Source of the DNA: Symsagittifera roscoffensis
Taxonomy: Eukaryota > Xenacoelomorpha > Acoela > Convolutidae
NCBI RefSeq assembly: GCF_963678635.1
Contig: NC_087066.1
Span: 47,093,129 to 47,157,128, forward strand
DNA length: 64,000 bases
Reading direction: 5' to 3'
The translations under genes were made by a program, and so were the position numbers. Position 1 is the first letter of the stretch. Each line of letters starts with the position of its first letter. The notes under the pieces are model-generated. The model saw nothing but the letters and a program-made list of their open reading frames with translations, was not told where the DNA came from and did not search any database. Positions 41,901-53,900 of this stretch are shown in pieces.

Positions 41901-44900
41901 TACTCGAAAACTCTCTCCTAAATTTGACATTTTGGGTGCAATCAAAAGAAAGAGTTGAGAGAAGCTACCCTGGTAAGAGGATCTGTCCAATTGTTTGGTA
42001 CCAAATGGTTATGAAAAGAGAAAATTCAATGTTTTGATATATTTTTCGAGGTATCTTTTTTTGAAGCTTCGAGTTTTCTCGGAAACAACTCAGCCGAGTA
42101 TGATATCATGGGTTTAAACTAGGCTATGGTCTGTGGGAAGCCTCCGTTCGTAAACGGCTACTCCTAAAGTTTAAGAAAAATTCCAATTTCTCAAAAACTT
42201 CACTCACTTTATTAGAGAAACAACTAAGGTTTTGGGTGAAGACCATTTTTTGATTTTACTCATTTCATCCTGCAGATGTACCTCAAATTTGGCAAAAACC
42301 AAACTGGTACTTCCACTTATAGATGAGCACCTTGTGAAATTGTTCTGTTGTTTGTAATTTATCAGCTTTGACGTTGAATACTTTTTTGGTTCATAGGGTT
42401 CGGCTTATCTTATATTGGCTTATGCTGCGTAATTTCATGGGCGAAGTTTTAAATTTATTTTGCCCGTTTTAATAGGGATAGATGTAATTTTTCTAATAAC
42501 TATAATTTCGTTTTCAGACTAATGAGCGCCGACCTAAGGTTTTTGCTTCATTTACCGATCGGTCATTGATTATCAATTCTAGCTAAGGCTGTTCATAAGT
42601 CTCATCCGAAACAAAGGTATAATTTTTTTGTAGATTTAGAGTTTTCGAATTTTTTAAAGTAATTTTCTTAGCTTGATATTTCAAAAAATGACTTCTAGCA
42701 ATTCAAGGTTTAAATTGTATCGCAACTGTTGCGAAGCTCCGATTCTCTGTCAAAATTTGTTTGTTATGTTGGTTATAATTATTATTATTATTATTAAAAG
42801 GAGTTTATGTAACGAAGGTTACAAAGGGGTTTCCCCCAGATACAAATTTACAGAAAAACGGCAACCGTTCTTAACACAGTCTTAAGCTAGCTTCCAGGAG
42901 CACGAAACTTTCTCATTGTATTTTTCCTTAAAGAAGCACCAGAAAAAACTAATAAGTCTTCCTTCAAGACTAATGGGATTGAAGAAATCTATCGCTGCAG
43001 GAAGTTTGTTCACCAGTCGCGGTGCACGACACCAGAAATTGGTATCTCCTTTTGATAGACGAAGAACGCTCAACATTGAATTCAAGTTGATTTTGTCTAA
43101 AGTTCATTCTGTATGCCACTGTATGCAACCAGCAATAAGTTTTGACAGCATGAGCAAATCCGTGAGTTGCAAATAAAGCGAAACAGGGAGAAGGTTGAGA
43201 AATAACAGACGCTCCTTGTAATTTTCACAATGTGGGAGAATCCACATCGTTACACGCTTCTGAACTGCTTCGAGAATTCTCATTGACCGGACCGAGGCGT
43301 GCCAGCAACAACTCGCATACATCATAATGGGCAGCACCATTGTTTTGTATAGATTGAGTTTGCTTTTCACGGAAATGTGAGGGGAATTTCCCTTCATCAT
43401 GGAGAACACTTTATTTGCTTTACTGCACTTTTCTTCAACATGAGCGTCCCAGTTCAAATTGTCAGCGATATAGAGACCCAAGTCTTTGTGCTCTTGTGCA
43501 AAAACGATTGGGGCACCTACAAATTGGCAGTCTTTCAGACTCGATGAGCGCGAGAAAGTCATCGCCACACATTTATCAACATTAAAATTTATCATGTTTA
43601 GTAGCGACCAATTGCAAATTAAGGAAAGATCTGTTTCTATCAGCACCTTGTTTGTATTTACAGAAAGAAACTTAGCATCATCAGCACAAAGGTATGGCTC
43701 AAAGCACTGTAAAGAATCAGGCAAATCGTTGATAAAAATTAAAAACAAGAGGGGTCCTAACAAGGAGCCTTGCGGCACGCCACTGGCCACAGGTATGGAA
43801 CTGGAGAACATCCACCGAACTTTTTGCGTTCTTTTGGATAGGTAGCTCTTGAGAAGCTCGAGCAGTTTGCCTCGTACTCCAAAACTGTGCAGTTTAGCAA
43901 TAAGAATCTGATGATCAACATTATCGAACGCTTTCTCAAAATCTGTATAAATCACTTCAACGTTGTGGCGACGATTCAGGTTTGAATGAACAGCGTCGAT
44001 AAACCCCAGGAGCTGGGTGATACAAGATCTTCTTTTCCTGAATCCATACTGCTAGGAAAAGAAATTGATTAATTTATCAACTCGAGTTCAGTATCCATTT
44101 TTTCGGTTTTTTCTCATGTTTTATATCAGCTTAGCGGCCTAATTTCGAGTTATACCGGCCTATTTTCGACTGATGAGCGAAAGAAAGTTTTCGTCTGATT
44201 TTTTGAAGGTAGACTTAATTTTTTTTTTGAATTTTGTGAATTTTGAATTTTATCAAGTTTGTTTTTGGGCTCAACAAGTGTCTGCTGAAGTTTTTTTCGG
44301 CGTTGTTCCCTTTTTAAATTTTGTTTCAATTCATGATAAGCATTCAATTGCCTTACTTGGAATGTTTTTCTTAGCAATTTTTTCAACACAAAAGCAATAT
44401 GAAGATTTGAACATTTCTGAAGATCCTTTTTTACCCTAACCAGGGTGTTACAATCGGGTACCTTACTTTTTTTCCGTAAAAAACTTTGTTCACAGGACTG
44501 ATATAAAATCATCTCCTGGCGTGGTTCATAATGAAACCAACTTAATTAGTTTCTCCTGCTTACTTAGCCTGGAGTTAACGAATACAACTGGGACGACAAA
44601 TGTACTGGGTTCAAAATTGACCAGGACCTTGTTTTTTTTTCAAACGGAACCTGTTTTTTGAAGTATACCTGTCGAGCTAATATTTATCTGCTTACGTTTT
44701 TTTTCGGCGCAGGTGCCACATCTAAGAATCGTTGATTTTGCTGTGCTCAATTTTCAATGTTGCTTATGTGTTTTGTTATTTTAAATATCCGGCCAAAACT
44801 CGATTTGTCGATTCTTTTTTCGGTTTAACAGTTTTCGACTGATTTCATATCGACATAGTGGCCTCTTGTGTTTTAAACAAAAAAAAATTGTGTGCGTGTA

Positions 44901-47900
44901 TGCGTTCTAAAGGGTAGGGGGACGTAAATTTTTTTATGTTGAGATTATTTTCGATTTTTCTTATATAAAGGGTTTCTGCTTAAGTTTTTGCGGCTTTGTT
45001 ACCGCTTGGTAAGGTTTGCTACGATGCTAATTTTGCCTTTGCTTAGGCAGTTTATGTTTTTTTTCAATGAGATTTGTTTTGCCGAATAATTTAAGTTGAT
45101 TTTGAGCTGATTGGCTGTCGGCTATAATTCCGTCGGCTCATTTACCGAATGTTTTGGTTCGTACAAATTTCGGATATAATTTATGAGATCGATAAGAATT
45201 GGGTCCCAAATTTTCGAATGCCAAAAATTACTCCTAATCGGAACTCTTAAAAATATCTTCAATAAATTTTAACTTGAAAAACTTTTGAGTGTTATTTTTT
45301 TTTGTTTATCCTACGGTAACAACGTTTAGTCCTCTTTGATAGTTCTTGATCGCTTGTTGTTTTAATCCTATACTTGTTATATTGAAAGTGGTGTGAAGCT
45401 CAGCTTCGCCTCTGTGTTCAAATTCATTTGGTGAAATGAAGACAAAGTACGCTCTTCAGTTCCAAAAGTGGACATACGCAGAAACATGTGTATTATTGTT
45501 TTCAAAAATAGAAGTTCTTTCTAGATTCCCCGCGGGATAAAAAAAAGTTACCTGTTGATCCAGACTTCTCAAATTGGGTTAGTTCAACCAAAAAGGTGTC
45601 AATCAGTCGAAAGTCTGATAACTCAAAAGAGTTTTACGTAGCTATATTTTACTATTTTATGCTCGGAAGTTCTAAATTTTATGTCTGGCGGCCATGTTTA
45701 TAGAACTCACGTTCAATGCAATTTTGAACAGAGCACTTATTACTCTTTGTTTTAGTGTCTCTCCACCGACTGAAAGAGGACAAAGCTAACTCGGTGTCCC
45801 TGAGTCGCAACCTGTTGATGCGCAATCCCGACAATCCAGTCTACTACAAGAGTCTAATTGAGCTGATGAGAGTGAGTGATGACGAGGAAACATTGGCCGA
45901 GTTTTTCTCCCAGATGAAGACACTTTATCCCCGCTACGATACCCCGAAACGACTCGAGTTGCAGTATTTTAAAAACGAACGGTTGGTCAATAGATCGTTG
46001 AAGTCTGAGAAAAAAATGTATAATTAATTTTGAGGTAAATTATTTATATCGAGCAAAGCATGCTCATCAAATCCCGTCAAGATATTTCAATCTTTGAAAT
46101 AGATCAGATCAGCGGCGCAAGAATATAAAAAGGGTTTGAATATTTCGTACTAGGAATTTCTTGTTTCGATTTTGATTCTTTCATTATGGATATTTTTAAC
46201 CAGATTTTTTGAAAGTAATGCAAAAATGATCATTCGTGTAGATTCGTTTCTGCACTGGACACATATCTGCGAAAGGCATTTGTCAAAGGACTACCAGCAC
46301 TATTCAGAAGTGTGAAACCTCTTTACGAAGATCCAGAAAAGGTAATTAGTCCATCTTCTCTTTCAGAAGATTCAGTAGAATAATTAGACTGCTGTCATTT
46401 GCTTGAGAGTGTAGTTGACTTGGTGTGTTTTTTGTTTATCAGGCTTCGATAATTGGCAGTGTTGTTTTGGGCTACTACAAAACGCTGCAGTCTTCTAGTA
46501 AATTTCACGAATCAGATACAAGTAAGTGTAACTTATGCAATTATATTGTTTTTCCATAAAAAATTGATAAGGTTATTAGACACCGCATAGGCCAGCTGAT
46601 ACCCTCAGAAAATGAGTTGACCCTGAGAGATAGTTTTATGTTGAGTTTTCAATGATTGTAGTGAGGATACTTTTAGCGCGGTGTCGCATTTTTGTGTTTT
46701 TTTCACGCTCAAATTAGATTTTTTTTGCGGTTAACTTCTTTTTAAGTTCTGTTCAAGAACAGTTACTGCACAAGTAGACAAAGGTACACGCAAATTTAGG
46801 CTTTTCTCTCTGAAATGCCTGCTTTCGAGGATGTTTTTGAACAACACTCACTGTGATGTTTTTGAACAACAATTTTTTTAACATAGGCCAAGAGCAAATC
46901 ATCCAGAGCTGCCCTTTATGGAATTATCAAAATTTGAATTCAAGGAGTTACCAGTTTTTTTTGGGTCCGATAGTGCCAGCTTTCTTCATCTTCACTAAGT
47001 TTTTTTTAAAACGCTTGAAGTTGTAAGAAACAGCTGAGTTAAGTATAGTTATCACATTGAAAAATTCAATAATATCGATTAAGTATTTCACATTGCATGA
47101 ACAACTTATTCGAAAAAGAGTTCACTGCGATGAAAAACTTAGTGCAGGTGGTGAAAAGTGAAAGCTGGCATTTTCAGTCACGGAAAACTTCTTGAAATTC
47201 AATTTTAATTGCATATAGGGCAGCTCTGGATCATTTGCTCTTTGTTTATGTAAGATTTTGCTTAACCGCTTTGTGAATGTTGCCCAAAATATCCTTGAAA
47301 GCAGGTATTTTAGAGAGAAAAACTTGAGTTTGCGCTTAGTTTTGCGCACTAGTCTAAAAATGTGAACGACTTCTAGTTTTGAATGTAGATTTTATTTTTT
47401 AGATTTTTCAGAGCAATAAGTACTAGCATGATGATCTAGTTTTTTCGAACTGGGTCAATTTTAGCGCTAAAGTTCAATCATAATTTGAATTTCAAAGGGA
47501 TTTGAAGTCATTTTTTTTATATAAAATTTGAAAGTTAATTTTCAAAAAAATTAGTCTATTGATCCAGTTTTTCTTTTGATCCAAAAATAAGTCTCTCTCT
47601 GATCATTGTCATTTTTTCAAGTGTCTCTCGGATAGTCACTCAGTAAATTGTATATTTTAGTTTTTATAATTATGAAGTTTGTGTTTTTTGCTTAAATATG
47701 GCCGGCCTGGCACTTTGTCGACTTAGTTACTTAATTTTGTCTCGTTAGAAGGAAAAAAATATTTATTGTCATGTTTTCGAGTGACAATCTTTCGTTTTTA
47801 TTTACCCAAGTATTGTTGGCTCAGTTTCATCTCGGGGAATGATTCTGAATGCTCATTTGACGGCGCTGTTTGTGTCTTTTCCGCTAATTTTGATATTGGA

Positions 47901-50900
47901 GACAGATATCTGAAATTTTTTCTTGAATTTTTGAACTAAATAATAATTTCTTCGACTTAGTGGCTTCCGGCTCGTCTTCTGTCTGCTAGCTTGCAATACT
48001 ATGTTAGTGTTGTACCGCAAGTTTATAAATTACTTTTTCTATATGGAGGCGCCGAGCCTCCAGAATTTCTTATATTGATTTATATATTTATTTACAGAAA
48101 GAACTTCTTAGATTATTATAGACTCCTTTAGAACGTAAAATTTAGTCTGACTGGCGAAATTACTCAAAAAATGTTTTAAGACTAGTGAACTTAGTGAAGA
48201 CTCTTATATAGGTCTTGGTGATTTTTTTTTTCAGGAAAAAGTCTTAAAATGCACTAATAACTTCAGATGTGCATTCATGCATATTGATGCATTTATCAAT
48301 GCACTTACCTATATATGCATTTTTTGAGTTCAATTGAAATTCATCTGCTGAAAGTGACGTAAATATCACTCTCTAAATACGAACGTGGAAATGTCTCAAA
48401 AAATGTGAAAGATTTGTTTCGAAAGTGGAAATTAATTTATAGATTTTCCGCGGAATAAAAAACTTTACCTGTTGGTCCAGTTTTCTCAAGTTGGGTTAAT
48501 GTTATCAAAAAAGCGCCAGTCATAAATCGTTCTAAAATTTCAAAGAGCTTAAAGTGCATCTATTTTTTTGGCTATGTTTTTTCTATTGAAACCGATAGAA
48601 ATTTCTCAGTGTTTTGTGCATCTCAAATCAGGGATGAAAAGGCTTCAATTGATATAGTTCTCGAGCTAATTTTGCGTAGAAAAAACAACCGGAACAAAAA
48701 AAATCAGCGTTCTGATAAATTACAGTTTAGTTTTTTCGATGCAAATGCCAGACAGCCCGATACAAAACAGTGCAAGTTAATTCGAATGAATTGGTGGTTT
48801 CAACCGAGAAAAATTGGCAAGAAGAGACCACCACGTGCTCCCCCGCGCTTGCGTTTGGTAAAGGAGGTATGGTCGCGCGACTTTTGCGACCAATCCAGAT
48901 GCTTCTGTTTTGATTTCAATCAATTTTATCGACTTTCACAGAAAGTTATTACTTCGGACTGTTTTGTATGGAAATGTTGTTGTACCGACTGGGTTTTTTA
49001 AGCTCTGGAGACCTCGCCAACTACTGTTCTCTGGGTGCTTCACTTCCTAGCCCAGCACTACGACTACATCGGGGACCAACAGAAGGAGGCCTTAGAGTGC
49101 ATCAACGAAGCAATAGAGCACACTCCGACATTACTGGAATTGCTTCTGGTCAAAGCGAAGATACTGAAAGTTTGTACAAGTTATCATATGACCCATATTT
49201 GCAAATAGCCACAAACCTGATTAAGCTTACAAGAACCAAGTGTCTTTCACGTATCAAGTTGTTAATTTTTTTTCAGGAAACAGTTCAAATTTGTTACGCT
49301 GAAGCTTGATTTTTTGCGGTCTTACTTATGATTTCTTTTAAAATTTACTTCGTTTCCTTTTAAAAATAAAGGCAGACTTCACTACTGAACAGCAAAATTG
49401 AAAAAGTTGCGAAAAAATGTGCGACTTCTGACTTCAAAAATGGAAAATTAGACTTTAAATGGAACTGAAAAAAATACCTATTGATCCAGTTTTCTCTATA
49501 TGGGATAACTTTAAGAAAAATTGCCAATAATGAACAGTATTTGAAATTCAAAGAGCATTCCAACATGATAAATTTTTGCGCTTAGAAATTTCAAAGCTGA
49601 AACATGTTCAAAAATTTTCATTAAGTTTTTTTCCTTTTCCTTCTTAAAACACGAGCGGAGCGTGGTGTGATAGTACGATGCCAATTTGTTTCCAACCTAA
49701 TTCGCAAATTAAAGTGCTTTTTTGGTGGCCTTATGAATCAGTAGGCTGCATGCATTAGCATTATAATACCATGGGAATTTACATTTGATTAGTATTAAGT
49801 TAACACAGTAGATGCTTTTTTAATTCATCAATTGAACCGGAAAAAGCTATTTGTTTCATACAACACTATACTAATTAAAATCCCATTTCAGAATTTTTCC
49901 AACTCGATCTACTTCGCGGAATTTTTGAATCGCATAATTTATTACATGTTAAATTATTGTGATTGCCGGGTCTTTTCTGTTATACGGCTCAAAATAGATA
50001 GTTTTGACAAGTTTGAAAACGGGAGTACTTGAGATGTAATTGCTCAATTCTCAGTGGTTGGAAATGAAGCCAGCCGAGACAAAAAGCTTGAAATCATTAT
50101 TATACCGAAGCTCATTTCGCCGAAAAACTCAAAATTGACCAAAAATATGCTATTTTTCAAATGAGCAACTAAGTGTCACAGTAAACTATGCTGTGACAAA
50201 AATACATGGGTTAAGTGGCTTCAAGAAAATGAAATTGTCAGCTGTTCTGGAACTTTTTCAAACGGTCAGCCAATGGAATTACAAACTTTTGAAAAAAATG
50301 ACATGTGGCCCTGCCGTAAGGAGGGTTATTCTAAAAGTAATGGTCTAAAAAAAGATGCGTTTTTGGATGTTACCAGGCAACTATTGGAAGACATTGTTTT
50401 GTTTCTTTATTCGTGGGCCTACTAGCTTACGACTACAAATTTTTGCGAAAACGAATTCGATTTTAGCCAAACTTCGACGGTTTGTTGGAACTTTTATAAA
50501 GGAGAAATTTGCGCGATGTCAGTGATGGAAAAACTGACTGTCAATGGAGGAGAAAGAAATTTTTGGTAACTGGCGAACGTTTTTTTTTCACACCGAAAAA
50601 TCAACCTCGTAAAACTTTCCCCCGAACAGGGTTTTTGGGGAATATTGTCGAGAAACGAAAGATTTACTATACGCCGTACACGATCGTCGGGCAGCAACCC
50701 TCATACCTATAATAAGAGAATCTATACGCCCCGAACCTCCATTTGTTCGGATGAGTGAAAATCTTATATCAAAAAAGATAGTGGAAATCTGTCAATCACT
50801 CACAAAATTTTATGGGGACCCAATATCTTTTGTCACACAAATTCTATTGAGTCTGAAAGGAGCAACGCAAAAAAGAAATAAACGCCAATGCTGTTTAGTT

Positions 50901-53900
50901 AGAACCCAAATTGATTTGCATCTCTGAATTTATGTGGAGAGAGAGAGAGGCAAAACGTTCGAAATCGGAATCAATTTTCCGAGAGTTTGATAGAAGTTGC
51001 TCGATTTTAGCCCGCCCCAAACTCTCAATAAAAACTTAAAGCGGACGAATATTATTTCTTTTGTGTTCTGTAAACTGTCACAGTTGGTTTGGTTCACAAA
51101 AGTTTTGACGGCAAAGGTCCTGGGTTTGAATCTGACCCGTACATGTTTTTTTTGAATAATTATGGGTCGTTAAAAGGAAAACGCATTTTAACACTACTGC
51201 CCCGAACACTTTTCAAGTTGGTTGTATATTCACTAATCGTTTTGTTGAAATTTCTTTTTTGTTTTTAAAAATTTTTCAATTTTGCCAAAAAAATTTTAGT
51301 TCTCAGAATCTTCTACTGATTTTCAAAATATTAGTACTAACCTCTCAAATCTGATACTGTGGGTTAAAATGTGATAACGGGAAGTAGGAAGGTCCCCTGC
51401 ATTAGCAGCCCTTTACAAAACGGTTTATATAAAAAGTTATCGCCTTCGGAAAAGTCAAATTTTTGATTTTTTGACCGATTCTTAAACTTTATGAATATTC
51501 TCGAAAACTAGTCTGCTATCTCAGATTTTGGGCTCAATATGAAAAACGGGTTGCCGGAAGCATATTTGTTTATGCGACTATGCCAAAATTTTTCTGACAT
51601 CAAATGTTATGGCCCTAGGAAAAGTCAAATTTTGTTTTTTTAAACCGTTTTCTTGAAAGCTTCCGAGTTTTCTCGAGAACTACCCTCTCAAATCTGAGCT
51701 TTTAGGTTCAATCAAAATTACAGGTTGGGTAAATCCCTTCTGCATAATTTGTTTTGCCCAAGATTTTTATACAAAAAGCTATGATTCTCATAAATGTCAA
51801 TATTTTGAATTGTCGACCATTGTGTGAACTTTTCTCGATAACTATCCTGACAGATCTGATATCATTGGTTTAATCGAAACAACAGTTTGTTGAAAGCCTA
51901 AATTTATTATTGGCTATGCTCAGTTTGTTAGAGCAAAAATTTATGGTCTTCAAACAAGTCAAAATGTGTCGACATTTTTCTTATAGTCAGTTTTCTACGC
52001 TTGATTTCTGATTTAATTTGATTTTTTTTATCATTCGTGTTCTAAATATTATATCACCCCGCATAGTTAAAATTTAATATAGCCCTACCACAATACGATT
52101 TTTTGTATTATGGGGGATATGTTTTGCTGAAGCTATAATGGAACGAGCTGATGTGTTTATTTTTACTTTGCTTGAAGTTTTTGTTCACTGCCGCTTTAGG
52201 ACTTCATTAGAAAAATCCCATGATAGCTGGTTTTTGGGTTCGGTGTCATTTCATTAGAGTTTCAAAGTGTCGATAACCGAATTGATTTCTCTACGCACAT
52301 CATTCGTAATTTTTTCAATGTTTTTAGCCAGGGAAAATTTTGACAGCGTTTTTAGCTCTCATTTTCGGCGTTGTGGCTGTTTATTTATTTGGACGCTCGC
52401 TTTTCGGTTTGATTTTCTAAATAGAGATTTAATTACGCACTTCAATAGACTGACGGAAATAGGACAATAAAAACAGTTTTTATTAGAAGTTCGATTTATT
52501 ATGTACGATAATATGTATGATTGGAAATTTTGTTTGTTGGGGTCATATGGGTCTGTGAACTAAGTAATTACGCTTGCGATTTGCAAGTGTTACCAACCCG
52601 GAATATAGACTTTTTGATTATCAGTTTTCCGAGCAATTTTAAAAGTTTACTTATTGCTCAAATTGGGTTGATTTTATAAAAAAAAGTCTATCATAAAGTT
52701 TAAGGAGCTTTAAGGTCGTCTATTTTTTTTTCGAAACTCGAAAGTTGGGTTTTCAAAAAAGAAGTGAGTTTTTTTTCTGTTTACTTGCGTTGATGTTTTT
52801 CCAACTCTGTTGGCTATGTTATTGTGAGGAATTTATAGTTTCCCGTATTGTGATTTGTTAAGTGTAAAATACAATTTTGGTGATCGGCTATGTTGTGTTT
52901 GTAGCATTGTGGTGATATCGAGAATGCGTGTGAGGCACTGGTAGAGTGTCAGAGTCTTGACACCGCAGACAGATATCTGAACTGCAAATGTGCAAAATAT
53001 CTCCTCAGGGCAAGCAGAGTGCAGGATGCCATAGACATGTGCTCAAAGTTCACCAGGGTTCGTGTGTTTTTATTCAGTCTAAACTGATAACTTAGTTCTC
53101 TTTTTCTTACCTTTGATTCTCTCGCTGATCGGAACTGCTAGTATTAGTAATTGCTTGTTGAAGCTACACTGATAGCCTTTTTCAGCTTCATAATATATGT
53201 TTAAGATTGAGAGTTAATGAAGATCATTTTTGCTGACCTCGAAAAACAGGTTAACGAAGTTTTTGAAGGCTCTCGTCTGTCCATTCGCGAAAAGCCTAGA
53301 TTCTCAAGTGATTCTCGTCATCCTGAAGTAGATGCTGATAGCCTTCCAACATGCTCATCTCAATCTTGAGAACTCAGTTGTTTTTCAGGACCTTTATTCC
53401 AATAAAATATCCAAAACACTGCCTTTTTAGAAGCTAATAGGGCTGAAAACCAAAAAGAGTATGTTGATGATACAAATTTCCACGTAGGAAGGCCAGGAAG
53501 TTGTGGATAACTTGAACGAGATGCAGTGTCTCTGGTTCCTCTCGGAAACAGGCGCCGCCTACCAGAGAAAGGGAACCCTCGGGGAGGCCCTGAAGAAATG
53601 TCACCAGGTGTTGCGTCACTTCGAGGAAATCTGGGAGGGCCAGTTCGACTTCCATGCCTACTCCATGCGCAAGATGACTCTCAGGGCGTACGTGCAGCTG
53701 CTGAAGTTAGAAGACCGGATATACGAGCAGAGGTTCTTCTTCAAAGTCGCCGACATGGCGATTAAGGTATTGTCATAGGAATATATGAATACGAATGATT
53801 TTTTGGATCCTAACCTTTTGTTCGGATAGAAATGACAATGTCTGAATATAAATAACGGCAGCTTACTTTGACCTGTTTTTTTAATGGATTCAGTTCGTCA

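Larger units (their letters stand above)
39896..45755 (+). other. NAA15 intron 5 (5.9 kb)
   Basis: The largest intron. It contains the exon-5 copy (41035-41165), a decayed tandem repeat (41165-42150), the minus-strand LINE fragment (42775-44055), fragments of repeat A (about 40030-40130 and 44440-44720) and two copies of the GCTTCGCCTCTGTGT 15-mer. No other coding sequence is supported. Confidence 0.8.
46522..49002 (+). other. NAA15 intron 8 (2.5 kb)
   Basis: Contains repeat B copy 2 (47115-47360) and one copy of the dispersed repeat D (48180-48600). The plus-strand ORF 48609-49001 runs into exon 9 out of frame and is not a gene. Confidence 0.7.

Noticed and set aside
48609-49001. 130-codon ORF upstream of exon 9
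   Set aside because: Lies in intron 8, runs into exon 9 out of frame and shows no family similarity.
48968-49309. 113-codon ORF covering exon 9
   Set aside because: Out-of-frame reading of NAA15 exon 9. The correct frame gives the conserved TPR sequence.
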